Notes: generated from the sequence alone by a model not told the origin. Counted from the stretch's first letter, positions 1-7,497 are shown. The stretch: DNA of 17,230 nt from an uncultured Flavobacterium sp. (GCF_946220915.1 NZ_CAMIHH010000068.1:1-17230), one strand, 5' to 3'. Numbers and translations are program-made.

Positions 1-1
1 G

Positions 2-84
2 TTTTAGTTCATTACAAATAAACTAAATTTTTAGTTATAAAACTATTTTTTTAGTTATAAAACTAAATAGATAGTTTAAAACTT
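2..84. promoter_or_regulatory. Phased array of TAGTT/AACTA inverted half-sites (probable operator cluster)
   Basis: The left edge carries alternating TAGTT and AACTA half-sites. TAGTT starts at 32, 52 and 72 and AACTA starts at 21, 41 and 61, so both series repeat at exactly 20 bp, about two helical turns. The sites at 32-45 and 52-65 are perfect dyads, TAGTT-ATAA-AACTA. A further TAGTT lies at 5-9 and a shifted AACT at 80-83. Such spacing puts every dyad on the same face of the helix and suggests cooperative binding of a dimeric repressor. The array lies just past the 3' end of the first GLPGLI gene, so it probably controls a gene beyond the left edge. BlaI/MecI-type repressors are one candidate, because they often sit near GLPGLI genes in flavobacteria as far as I recall; this is inference. 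Confidence 0.55.
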
Positions 85-92
85 TTTCTGCA

Positions 93-893
93 TTAATTCC
101 GTTTCCTCCCATGGCCCGGTTCAGCGCGCATTTGCTTCATTTCTTCCGCTTTCCTGGTCATTGTCTCAGCAAATTTCTTCTGCGTTATTTTTTCACCTTT
201 ATTTGGAGCTTTTATTTCCACTTTCTCTTTTGGATTAATTATGAGCTTTGAGCAAAGGATAGTCGTGTGATTATTACTTACACTCAATATCAGCCCAGGA
301 AGACCCCAATAATGGCTGGGTCCATGGTTCACCGGTATTTCCGGGGCATACCATGCTGTGATTACAATATCCTTTCCTGCCATTGATGTAAGGCTTACTG
401 CTTTTTCCTGTCCTGACAGTGTTTCCGGTGCCCTCGACTTAACCGTATAGGTAGCCTTGTAGCAGGTATATTCCCCAATTTTTTTTGATTCGCTCTCAAG
501 TTTCCATTCCATCTTTATAAGTGAGTCAGACACCAAAAACTCCTTTCCAAATATCTCCCTTTCCTCCAGCCAAATTTTTTCTTTGACATTTTTATACTTT
601 TTACCAATTGCAAAACTTTTTGGCATTACACGGCCATTATGCGGCGCTTGTAGCTTTTGCTCCTGCTCGTACAGGGATGAGGCCTTGTCAAAAGTAAGAA
701 CATAAGTATCTTCAAAAGGTTTCTTAAGCCTTTCTTTGAGCATAGCTTCGGTAGCGGGATCTAATTTTCCGGAAACGTTGACATCAATATCCTTTCGCAC
801 GGTAATGGATTCATACACTGCAATCCCCACAAAATCCTGGGCATCCATTGCTGCAAAGGCCACGATGGCCATAATAATGAACATTTTTTTCAT
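93..893 (-). CDS. GLPGLI family secreted protein (shorter paralog)
   Basis: 266 residues. The N-terminus is a signal peptide of about 19 residues (Lys-Lys start, hydrophobic core, A-M-D-A-Q end), so the protein is exported. The family signature YWGLPGLIL lies at about 195-203, preceded by WYAPEIPV at 181-188 and followed by a conserved ILCSK strand and a charged KAPNKGEK segment. Cysteines fall at about 144 and 214. GLPGLI proteins (TIGR01200) are common in Bacteroidetes and have no established biochemical role. The neighbour upstream on the same strand is a clear paralog: the ESKKIGEYTCYKAT, WYxPEIPV and GLPGLI blocks all match. This copy lacks the Met/Gly-rich loop and the Glu/Lys-rich insert of its sister and ends in a basic tail instead of a Gly-Arg tail. 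It has its own promoter-like box and dyads upstream, so it may be transcribed separately from the paralog. Confidence 0.9.
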   Translation of the reverse strand: MKKMFIIMAIVAFAAMDAQDFVGIAVYESITVRKDIDVNVSGKLDPATEAMLKERLKKPFEDTYVLTFDKASSLYEQEQKLQAPHNGRVMPKSFAIGKKYKNVKEKIWLEEREIFGKEFLVSDSLIKMEWKLESESKKIGEYTCYKATYTVKSRAPETLSGQEKAVSLTSMAGKDIVITAWYAPEIPVNHGPSHYWGLPGLILSVSNNHTTILCSKLIINPKEKVEIKAPNKGEKITQKKFAETMTRKAEEMKQMRAEPGHGRKRN

Positions 894-930
894 ATTTGGT
901 TGGTTTAATTGCCACGCTGTGACTGGTTTG

Positions 931-942
931 TAGTCAAAACTA
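931..942. promoter_or_regulatory. Dyad overlapping the -7 box of the first GLPGLI gene
   Basis: TAGT-CAAA-ACTA is a dyad, and its arms extend to 8 bp with one mismatch (927-942 plus flanks TTTG/TAAA). Read on the minus strand, 942-935 is TAGTTTTG, an exact fit to the Bacteroidetes -7 consensus TAnnTTTG, about 42 bp before the ATG. No well-spaced TTG -33 element is seen. A repressor on the dyad would cover the promoter. The half-sites match those of the array at 2-84. Confidence 0.45.
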
Positions 943-953
943 TAAACGCAACC

Positions 954-970
954 GTTTTAGTATCTAAAAC
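954..970. repeat. Perfect inverted repeat GTTTTAG-TAT-CTAAAAC
   Basis: Seven-base perfect arms with a 3-bp spacer sit between the end of the longer GLPGLI gene and the promoter-like box of the shorter one. The stem is AT-rich and is not followed by a T tract on the minus strand, so it is a poor terminator. It lies just upstream of the -7 box and shares the TTTTAG half-site with the left-edge array, which fits a second operator better. Confidence 0.4.
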
Positions 971-982
971 AGAAAAAAACGT

Positions 983-1876
983 TTACCCACCAAAACGCAT
1001 CCTCCTGCCTCCGCCACCGGGTGCACCGTACATGTCCTGCATTTCCTGAATTTTTTTTGCCATGATATCGGCAAACTCTGCCTGTGTAACTTTCTCTCCT
1101 TTCTTTGGCGCTTTTATTTCTGACTTTTCTTTCGGGTTCATTACCACTTTCGAGCAAAGAAGTACGGTTTTATCATCAGAAATTTCAAGTATCAGCCCGG
1201 GGAGTCCCCAGTAATTGGCCGGGCCCTGGCTTACCGGGATTTCGGGCGTATACCATGCCGTGATCATTTTGGTATCGGGCATTTCCACCATTTCCATGAA
1301 ATTGGTCTTTTTAAGCTCCTCTTCGCTTTTCTTTTCCATTTCTTCTTCTGCACCTTTCTTAGGGCGGTAGTTCATCATATTTGATTTATCAACAGGTATT
1401 TCTGCCGTAGCCTTATAGCAGGTATAGCTGCCTATTTTTTTCGATTCATTTACCATTACCCATTTGATTGCCGGCAAGGAGTCGCTCACTAAAAATTCTT
1501 TCCCGAAAATATCTTTTTCCTGCAGCATTGTTTTTTCTTTGATATTCTTATAATGCCTTCCGCCACCGCCCATCATAGACCCCATCATTTTGAAGCCCTG
1601 CGCCATGGGATCGTTAGGATCGTCAAGCTTTTCATCTTCTTCGTAAGTAGATGCAGTGCGGTCGAATTTCAGGATAAAGGTTTTTTCAAACATTTTTTTT
1701 ACCCGCTCTTCGATCATTTTCTGCATTTCGGGCGTTATCTCCTTGTTTTGTCCACTTAATTTTTTCATGTCGTCCATGCTGGTCTTGGATTCATAAACGG
1801 CCACACCCTGAAATTCCTGGGCACTTACATTCAGTACTGAAAGCAATACAATAAACAGGTACAAAATATTTTTCAT
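983..1876 (-). CDS. GLPGLI family secreted protein (longer paralog)
   Basis: 297 residues from the ATG at 1876. The reading frame stays open to 1975, but the preferred start gives a clean signal peptide (MKNILYLFIVLLSVLNVSAQ, cleavage after about residue 20) that the longer form would bury. The signature YWGLPGLIL lies at about 222-230, after WYTPEIPV at 208-215. A Met/Gly-rich loop with four glycines in a row lies at about 92-107 and a Glu/Lys-rich insert at about 173-192; neither is in the paralog at 93-893. The C-terminus is Gly/Arg/Met-rich. The function is unknown, as for the whole GLPGLI family; export is predicted and it probably works in the periplasm or at the outer membrane. It is transcribed away from the gene at 2006. 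Confidence 0.9.
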   Translation of the reverse strand: MKNILYLFIVLLSVLNVSAQEFQGVAVYESKTSMDDMKKLSGQNKEITPEMQKMIEERVKKMFEKTFILKFDRTASTYEEDEKLDDPNDPMAQGFKMMGSMMGGGGRHYKNIKEKTMLQEKDIFGKEFLVSDSLPAIKWVMVNESKKIGSYTCYKATAEIPVDKSNMMNYRPKKGAEEEMEKKSEEELKKTNFMEMVEMPDTKMITAWYTPEIPVSQGPANYWGLPGLILEISDDKTVLLCSKVVMNPKEKSEIKAPKKGEKVTQAEFADIMAKKIQEMQDMYGAPGGGGRRMRFGG

Positions 1877-1983
1877 AAGATTATTTGGTTTGAATATTAG
1901 ACGAATGGAAAACCGGTTTGTTACAATGATATTTATAATTCTGTCAGGGCACATACGCAATAATACAGATACCATGGCAACGT

Positions 1984-1991
1984 TATTTTTG
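1984..1991 (+). promoter_or_regulatory. Putative -7 box for the 2006-3414 operon
   Basis: TATTTTTG is an exact fit to TAnnTTTG and lies 14 bp before the ATG at 2006, which predicts a very short leader. No convincing TTG is seen about 20 bp upstream. A second near-match, TACTTTG, lies at 1994-2000. Confidence 0.3.
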
Positions 1992-2005
1992 CGTACTTTG
2001 CCTAT

Positions 2006-2800
2006 ATGAAAAATTTTGTCTGTTTCGTACTATTGGCCATCACCGGCATTGCAACGGCACAAGATGCAATGATCCCTGTAAAACTACTCAACAGTTCAAA
2101 AGCCGGGCCGGAACATTATATTGGAACCGACAGTTATGGCTGGCAATATACTGTGCTTGACAACGAACTCCGGAAAGAGAAAAATGGCCGGATGCTGAAA
2201 TTCAAAGCGCTTTCACTCGGCAATATTTACCGTGCCGATCTGCAAAACCCATTACAGGTCATTTTATTTTACCGGAAGTTCAACACCGTTGTCCTCCTGG
2301 ATAACCAGATGAATGAAACGTCCCGCGTCAACTTTTCGGATATCCCCCAGCCCATAATTGCCGAAGCCGTTGGGCTGGCATCCCAAAACCGCCTTTGGGC
2401 TTATGACATCACAACGCAGCAGGTGGGGCTGTACGACCTAGCCAAAGGGAACTTCCGCACGCTTGCACCACCGTTTAATGACGGGATAAAGTACTACCAG
2501 AATGATTACAACTATTTTTACTGGGTGGACAATGCCAATAACTGGTATGCCGTGAACCTCTTCGGGAAAGTCAGCACATTAGGAAAGCTGCCGGAATTTG
2601 ACCAGGTGCAGATCGTATCGCCACAATCAGTTCTATACAGCAAAGACGGCGTAATTTTTCATTTCGATCCTGCAATGAGTAAAGGTACACGCATTGCTAT
2701 TGTGGAAAAAAGCTTCGGCAGTTTTTATTATGCGGCAGAAATTTTATCTATTTTTACAGAGCACGAAATTATCTACTATCAATTAACTTTACGTAAATAA
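2006..2800 (+). CDS. Exported protein of unknown function, coupled to deoxynucleoside kinase
   Basis: 264 residues. It starts with a signal peptide ending at about residue 19 (ITGIATAQ), so it is exported. The mature part is rich in short beta-strand-like stretches with aromatic residues (YGWQYTVL, RLWAYDI, NYFYWVDNANNWYAVN), reminiscent of WD/propeller-like blades, but I cannot assign a known domain. No lipobox or membrane helix is visible after the signal. Its stop codon shares one base with the ATG of the kinase (TAATG at 2798-2802), so the two are almost certainly co-transcribed and translationally coupled. That coupling is odd, because the partner is a cytoplasmic nucleotide-salvage enzyme; it may reflect a conserved gene order rather than shared function. 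Confidence 0.85.
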   Translation: MKNFVCFVLLAITGIATAQDAMIPVKLLNSSKAGPEHYIGTDSYGWQYTVLDNELRKEKNGRMLKFKALSLGNIYRADLQNPLQVILFYRKFNTVVLLDNQMNETSRVNFSDIPQPIIAEAVGLASQNRLWAYDITTQQVGLYDLAKGNFRTLAPPFNDGIKYYQNDYNYFYWVDNANNWYAVNLFGKVSTLGKLPEFDQVQIVSPQSVLYSKDGVIFHFDPAMSKGTRIAIVEKSFGSFYYAAEILSIFTEHEIIYYQLTLRK

Positions 2801-3414
2801 TGCATATAGCTGTTGCCGGAAATATCGGGGCGGGAAAGACCACGCTTACAGGCCTCTTGGCCAAGCACTTTAAATGGGAACCCCATTATGAAGATGTGGT
2901 AGACAATCCTTACCTTGATGATTTTTACCACCAAATGGAGCGTTGGTCATTCAACCTGCAGATCTATTTCCTCAACAGCCGATTTAGTCAGGTAATGCAG
3001 ATACGCGAAAGTGGCAAGACTATCATACAGGATCGCACAATATATGAGGACTCGCACATTTTTGCGCCCAACCTCCATGCCATGGGGCTTATGACCAACC
3101 GGGACTTTAATAATTACAAATCGCTGTTTGAGCTGATGGAGAAGTTTGTGGGCGCGCCCGACCTGCTCATTTACCTGCGCAGTTCCATCCCGAATTTGGT
3201 AAAACAGATACACAGCCGGGGCCGCGATTATGAAAACTCCATATCGATTGATTACCTTAGCCGCCTCAATGAGCGCTATGAAGCATGGATACAGGGATAT
3301 GACAAGGGCAAACTGCTGATCATCGATGTGGACAAGCTCGATTTTGTGAATAATCCCGAAGACCTTGGCAATATCATCAATCGCATTAATGCCGAAGTGA
3401 ACGGGCTTTTTTAA
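2800..3414 (+). CDS. Deoxynucleoside kinase (dAdo/dGuo/dCyd kinase family)
   Basis: 204 residues, the usual size for bacterial dNKs. It phosphorylates deoxynucleosides to monophosphates in the salvage pathway, in the cytoplasm. The P-loop GNIGAGKTT is at residues 7-15. A carboxylate in the YEDVV segment (Glu31) fits the catalytic base position. The DRTIYED motif at 78-84 matches the DRS/DRT motif of the family, and an Arg-rich lid (IHSRGRDYE, about 137-145) should close over ATP. Substrate preference (dAdo, dGuo or dCyd) cannot be read safely from the sequence. The start codon overlaps the upstream stop. A strong hairpin lies about 45 bp after the stop. Confidence 0.92.
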   Translation: MHIAVAGNIGAGKTTLTGLLAKHFKWEPHYEDVVDNPYLDDFYHQMERWSFNLQIYFLNSRFSQVMQIRESGKTIIQDRTIYEDSHIFAPNLHAMGLMTNRDFNNYKSLFELMEKFVGAPDLLIYLRSSIPNLVKQIHSRGRDYENSISIDYLSRLNERYEAWIQGYDKGKLLIIDVDKLDFVNNPEDLGNIINRINAEVNGLF

Positions 3415-3459
3415 ATTTTAATTGCCGCCTGGATTAAAATCAATCATGACATACCAAAA

Positions 3460-3489
3460 AAATCCCACGCCTTTATCAGCGTGGGATTT
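3460..3489. terminator. Bidirectional intrinsic terminator between convergent genes
   Basis: Perfect 11-bp stem, AAATCCCACGC (3460-3470) with GCGTGGGATTT (3479-3489), and an 8-base loop. An A tract precedes it and T residues follow it, so it can stop transcription from the kinase side (plus) and from the pyrophosphatase side (minus). Confidence 0.85.
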
Positions 3490-3508
3490 TCGCATATGGT
3501 AACCCGAA

Positions 3509-5974
3509 TTATTTCCTTGCCTTTTTTAGCGAATCAATTTTTGCGCTTACTTCATCGGCAGTACCTTCAAATTTCAGGTCTTGGGTTTTTACCTCATTAT
3601 TATCACCCATGGTGGAAATTGTAACTGAGGCTGCTACTTTTCCATCTGCACCCACAGTGCGGTCAACCAAAATTTCTTCCTGTTGTCCCGGCCCTTTTAT
3701 GACTTCCTCTTGTTCTGAAACTACTTCGGTCTCAATAACAGCAACTTGTGAAGTTTCTGCTCCATGACCCCCTAATATTGGCGCAATTACCAGGCCGATA
3801 AGACAGGTAAGCTTAATAAGGATGTTCATCGATGGGCCCGATGTATCTTTAAATGGGTCGCCCACAGTATCACCTGTTACAGCCGCCTTGTGCGCGTCCG
3901 ATCCTTTATAAGTCATTTCTCCGTTGATCATTACACCGGCCTCAAAAGATTTCTTGGCATTGTCCCACGCACCGCCTGCATTGTTTTGGAACACCGCCCA
4001 AAGCACGCCCGATACCGTTACGCCTGCCATATACCCGCCAAGCATTTCGGCAACAAGCTGTTTATTTTCAGGGTAAATCAGCATTCCACCCAATGCTATT
4101 GCGATAGGGAAACCAATGGTAAGAATACCCGGAAGCATCATTTCTCGGAGCGCTGCTTTTGTGGAAATCTCTACACATTTACCATATTCCGGCTTGCCAG
4201 TACCTTCCATTATGCCCGGAATTTCGCGGAACTGCCTCCGCACCTCATATACCATGTCCATAGCGGCCTTGCCTACCGAATTCATTGCCAATGCAGAAAA
4301 TACTACGGGGATCATGCCACCTACAAAAAGCATGGCCAGCACCGGCGCCTTAAATATATTGATGCCGTCGATTCCTGTAAAAGTAACATATGCGGCAAAT
4401 AGTGCAAGCGATGTAAGCGCTGCCGAGGCGATGGCAAATCCTTTACCCGTTGCAGCGGTAGTATTGCCTACAGAGTCCAGGATATCGGTACGCGTTCGCA
4501 CTTCTTTTGGCAATTCGCTCATCTCTGCAATACCGCCTGCGTTGTCAGAGATGGGGCCAAAAGCATCAATAGCCAGCTGCATTGCCGTGGTAGCCATCAT
4601 GGCCGAAGCAGCAAGCGCCACACCATAGAACCCCGCCAATGCGTATGATGCCCAAATGGCACCGGCAAATAGCAATACTGTTGGAAATGTAGAGATCATA
4701 CCTGTTGCAAGGCCGGCAATAATATTAGTCCCTGCTCCTGTACTTGATTTTTGTACTATTGCAAGGATAGGCTTTTTGCCAAGCCCCGTATAATATTCTG
4801 TAACCGAAGAGATAACACCGCCCACAAAAAGGCCTACGAGTGCTGCACAGAATACCCGCACCGATGAGATCTGCATAGGGCCTTCACCATAAAACTCCAT
4901 TATCATTTTTTTAGGCAGCATATAATCTACCAGGAAATAGCAAGAAATCGCCACCAGAATGATCGATACCCAGTTGCCTACGTTAAGTGCACCCTGTACT
5001 TGTGCTTCTTTTGCATTATTATCTTTAATGCGTACTAAAAGTGTCCCAATGATGGAAAATAGTATCCCAAAACCGGCAATCGCCATTGGCAGCAGTATTG
5101 GGCCTATCCCTCCAAATGCGTCAGTAAAATCCGGATTAGCTGCAATGATATCCCTCAGCACATAATTTCCAAGCACCATGGCGGCAAGCACTGTTGCAAC
5201 ATATGATCCAAAAAGGTCGGCACCCATGCCGGCAACATCACCCACGTTGTCGCCCACGTTATCAGCTATGGTAGCCGGGTTACGGGGATCATCCTCAGGG
5301 ATTCCCGCCTCTACTTTACCCACCAGGTCGGCGCCAACGTCTGCTGCCTTGGTATAAATCCCACCACCTACACGGGCAAATAGCGCAATAGATTCAGCTC
5401 CCAGCGAAAATCCGGCAAGGGTCTCCAGGACAACGGTCATTAATTCCGCTGGGGTTCTCATTGCACCTTCAAATTCGCCACCCGTCCATTGGCCACCCAT
5501 GAAATAGTGGAAAAAGAAAATAAAAAAGCCTGTAAGGCCAAGCACCGCGAGGCCTGCAACACCAAGCCCCATGACCGTTCCTCCACCAAAAGAAACTTTG
5601 AGCGCCTGCGGAAGGCTGCTTCGTGCCGCCTGTGTTGTACGCACATTGGTCTTTGTTGCTATTTTCATGCCCATGTTACCTGCCAATGCAGAAAATATAG
5701 CCCCAAAAATAAATGCAGGCACAATAAGATAGTGTGTTGTAGGCACTATATATGCTATTGCTGCCAGGGCTATACTGGCAACAAGTACAAAAATGGTAAG
5801 TAATTTATATTCTGCCTTCAAAAAGGCGAGCGCTCCTTCATAGATGTATTCGGAGATCTCTTTCATCTTACCATCACCGGCATCCTGCTTTAGCACCCAT
5901 GATCTTTTAACTGCCATGAAGAGCAGCCCTGCAACGGCCATGATAATCGGCACGTAAATCATAATTGACTCCAT
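3509..5974 (-). CDS. hppA: Membrane-bound K+-dependent ion-translocating pyrophosphatase
   Basis: 821 residues from the ATG at 5974 (MESIMIYVP...). An in-frame ATG at 6046 would add 24 unlikely residues. The enzyme hydrolyses cytoplasmic pyrophosphate and pumps H+ and/or Na+ out across the inner membrane, using many hydrophobic helices. The substrate-site motifs are intact: GGGIYTKAADVGADLVGKVE (203-222) and the Asp-rich segment from DDPRNPATIADNVGD (228-242). The determinant GNTTAATGKG (503-512) has Ala507 and Gly510 where K+-independent enzymes have Lys and Thr, so it should need K+. Glu194 in GAES may belong to the ion gate; I do not assign H+ versus Na+. After the last helix (about 713-736) comes an acidic, Val/Glu/Lys-rich tail of about 85 residues that is not part of the catalytic core and should face the periplasm. 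The soluble PPase gene is next upstream on the same strand, separated by a terminator. Confidence 0.95.
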   Translation of the reverse strand: MESIMIYVPIIMAVAGLLFMAVKRSWVLKQDAGDGKMKEISEYIYEGALAFLKAEYKLLTIFVLVASIALAAIAYIVPTTHYLIVPAFIFGAIFSALAGNMGMKIATKTNVRTTQAARSSLPQALKVSFGGGTVMGLGVAGLAVLGLTGFFIFFFHYFMGGQWTGGEFEGAMRTPAELMTVVLETLAGFSLGAESIALFARVGGGIYTKAADVGADLVGKVEAGIPEDDPRNPATIADNVGDNVGDVAGMGADLFGSYVATVLAAMVLGNYVLRDIIAANPDFTDAFGGIGPILLPMAIAGFGILFSIIGTLLVRIKDNNAKEAQVQGALNVGNWVSIILVAISCYFLVDYMLPKKMIMEFYGEGPMQISSVRVFCAALVGLFVGGVISSVTEYYTGLGKKPILAIVQKSSTGAGTNIIAGLATGMISTFPTVLLFAGAIWASYALAGFYGVALAASAMMATTAMQLAIDAFGPISDNAGGIAEMSELPKEVRTRTDILDSVGNTTAATGKGFAIASAALTSLALFAAYVTFTGIDGINIFKAPVLAMLFVGGMIPVVFSALAMNSVGKAAMDMVYEVRRQFREIPGIMEGTGKPEYGKCVEISTKAALREMMLPGILTIGFPIAIALGGMLIYPENKQLVAEMLGGYMAGVTVSGVLWAVFQNNAGGAWDNAKKSFEAGVMINGEMTYKGSDAHKAAVTGDTVGDPFKDTSGPSMNILIKLTCLIGLVIAPILGGHGAETSQVAVIETEVVSEQEEVIKGPGQQEEILVDRTVGADGKVAASVTISTMGDNNEVKTQDLKFEGTADEVSAKIDSLKKARK

Positions 5975-6037
5975 AAAATAAAGGTTTTTTTGGTTTAGAT
6001 TTGTTAATATCTTGTAAATGTAACAAAAGCAAAACAA

Positions 6038-6072
6038 AAAAAGCAATACTCTTCTACAGAATATTGCTTTTT
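6038..6072 (-). terminator. Intrinsic terminator of ppa
   Basis: On the minus strand the stem AAAAAGCAATA (6072-6062) pairs with TATTGCTTTTT (6048-6038) around a 13-base loop, followed by more T residues. It lies 24 bp past the ppa stop and about 65 bp before the hppA start, so hppA probably needs its own promoter, for which I found no clear box. Confidence 0.75.
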
Positions 6073-6095
6073 ATTGGAGTATTTTTAAAGCACGG

Positions 6096-6626
6096 TTACC
6101 TGATGCTAAAAAGTTCTTCAGGCTTGTTCTCTATTGATTCGAAGCGCTCAAGGCAGGCTTCTATGATTTGGTAGGCTTCATTTACATCTCCCCATCCTTC
6201 TACATCAACCTTCTTGTTTTCAAGGTCTTTGTATACCTGGAAGAAATGCTCAATTTCTTTCAGGCGGTGCGGGTTAAGATCGCTAAGGTCATTGTATTTG
6301 TTCCATATTGGATCCGACACTGGGACACATACCACTTTTTCATCCGGGCCTTTTTCATCAGCCATGTGGAATACACCAATAGGCTTCACTTCAATAACAC
6401 AACCAGGGAAGGTAGGCTCATGCACAAGCACAAGCACATCCAGTGGATCACCATCCAGTGCCAGTGTTTCGGGTATGAACCCATAATCCGCCGGGTACAT
6501 CATTGATGAAAACAGCATCCTGTCGTAGCGTATTTTTTTTAATTTGAAATCATATTCATATTTATTCCTGCTCCCTTTTGGGATTTCGATAAGTACATCG
6601 AACGATTTTAATTTTGCAGCGGTCAT
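6096..6626 (-). CDS. ppa: Inorganic pyrophosphatase (family I, soluble)
   Basis: 176 residues, the normal size for bacterial family I PPases. It hydrolyses PPi to two phosphates with Mg2+ in the cytoplasm and pulls biosynthetic reactions forward. The signature DGDPLDVLV is at 58-66, with metal-binding Asp58, Asp60 and Asp63. YPADYGFIPET (44-54) is the adjoining conserved strand, and further Asp/Lys residues of the active site fall in DEKGPDEK (90-97). The start codon directly follows a good promoter. It is monocistronic, judging by the hairpin after its stop. Next to it lies the membrane pyrophosphatase, which competes for the same substrate but conserves the energy. Confidence 0.95.
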   Translation of the reverse strand: MTAAKLKSFDVLIEIPKGSRNKYEYDFKLKKIRYDRMLFSSMMYPADYGFIPETLALDGDPLDVLVLVHEPTFPGCVIEVKPIGVFHMADEKGPDEKVVCVPVSDPIWNKYNDLSDLNPHRLKEIEHFFQVYKDLENKKVDVEGWGDVNEAYQIIEACLERFESIENKPEELFSIR

Positions 6627-6654
6627 AATTCTACTGTTTCTATATTAGCGGGTG

Positions 6655-6685
6655 CGAAAGTACAGCAAAAAATATTGAAGAGCAA
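6655..6685 (-). promoter_or_regulatory. ppa promoter
   Basis: On the minus strand TTG (6685-6683), 20 bp, then TACTTTCG (6662-6655). This matches the Bacteroidetes pattern TTG-N(17-23)-TAnnTTTG except for one T to C change. It predicts a start of transcription near 6649 and a leader of about 22 nt. Confidence 0.6.
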
Positions 6686-6686
6686 A

Positions 6687-6872
6687 GTTTTACAGGCTAA
6701 AAATCCAGCAAAACCAATACTTTACAGAAATTTAATAAGCCAGTTGCCAGAAACTCAAACTTGCAAATTAAATCATACTGTTGTTTTCTACCCGAAAAAA
6801 TCCATCATACTGAAATCATATAAATCGTAAACCCAAAGATTCTCAATATCTGCACAATTTTAGTGCGATTTT
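6687..6872. other. AT-rich gap without a recognisable gene
   Basis: This is the middle of the 296-bp space between ppa and the lipoprotein gene at 6923. Stop codons are frequent in all frames and no long inverted repeat is present. The only fold is a short GCAC/GTGC stem with a 7-base loop near 6852-6866. I can assign nothing to it. Confidence 0.5.
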
Positions 6873-6873
6873 T

Positions 6874-6902
6874 ACAAAAAAATCCCGGCGCATGGCCGGG
6901 AT
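6874..6902 (-). terminator. Intrinsic terminator of the first lipoprotein gene
   Basis: On the minus strand the stem ATCCCGGC (6902-6895) pairs with GCCGGGAT (6889-6882) around a 5-base loop, followed by a run of seven T. It lies 21 bp past the stop at 6923. Confidence 0.8.
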
Positions 6903-6922
6903 AATAATAGGGTATAATTCAG

Positions 6923-7474
6923 TTAATTTATTTCGGTTTCTGTTTTTTTACAATCGGCAATGCATCCGTTCTCATTGCAGATGGGAACCCTTTTACCTTC
7001 AATATATAAATACTGAAGGTTACATCCAGATGCACATCCTTGGCAGCTAACTGCTACGGGTGCCGGAAAGTGCTGCTGAAAGCCACTGTCAAGCCTGAAA
7101 ATACCAGATTGGTTTTTTAGCTGTACGCCTACTGAATAGCCTTGTCCATTATTTGTTGCAATAAGCATAAAAGATGTATCATTAGGATCGTTGATTGCCT
7201 GCTTTTTTACAATTTCGAGCGTTTCAAGTGTTACATTTTCCTTATCAGCTATGATTTGCAGGTCTGCAAGCAAGATGTTCTTATCGGCCGTGATCTCATA
7301 ATTGCCATTATTTTCAATACCAATCTCGCCCTCCCATAAAGAAGAACGGTTAAGCTTTTCGGAAGCCTGTGCGGCAGTATCGTTAGTAAGGTCAACAGCA
7401 GATTCAGTGCTGCATGATGTAAATGCTGTTGCAAACAGTAAAAATGCAACACTTTTGAGTAGGGATATTTTCAT
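6923..7474 (-). CDS. Cys-rich lipoprotein of unknown function (paralog A)
   Basis: 183 residues from the ATG at 7474. An ATG at 7495 would only add seven residues before the signal. The N-terminus is a lipoprotein signal with lipobox F-T-S-C, so Cys21 should be lipidated and the protein anchored in the inner or outer membrane. The middle has no known domain. The C-terminal 40 residues hold six cysteines at about 144, 147, 151, 166, 171 and 175 (C-x2-C-x3-C-x14-C-x4-C-x3-C), followed by a short acidic/basic end (KKTETEIN). In the periplasm these could form three disulfides or bind a metal. The gene just upstream encodes a paralog with the same layout. I do not recognise either as a named family. 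It has its own -7-like box and a strong terminator. Confidence 0.8.
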   Translation of the reverse strand: MKISLLKSVAFLLFATAFTSCSTESAVDLTNDTAAQASEKLNRSSLWEGEIGIENNGNYEITADKNILLADLQIIADKENVTLETLEIVKKQAINDPNDTSFMLIATNNGQGYSVGVQLKNQSGIFRLDSGFQQHFPAPVAVSCQGCASGCNLQYLYIEGKRVPICNENGCIADCKKTETEIN

Positions 7475-7497
7475 GGCAGTAATTTTTTGGTTCACTA

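Noticed and set aside
2..84. CRISPR-like repeat array
   Set aside because: The period is 20 bp with AT-rich half-sites and no unique spacers of 30 bp or so; it is an inverted half-site array.
954..970. Terminator of the longer GLPGLI gene
   Set aside because: The stem is short and AT-rich and no T tract follows on the minus strand.
4116..4628. 170-residue open frame on the plus strand inside hppA
   Set aside because: It lies antisense to highly conserved pyrophosphatase codons and shows no domain or promoter; it is a shadow of hppA.
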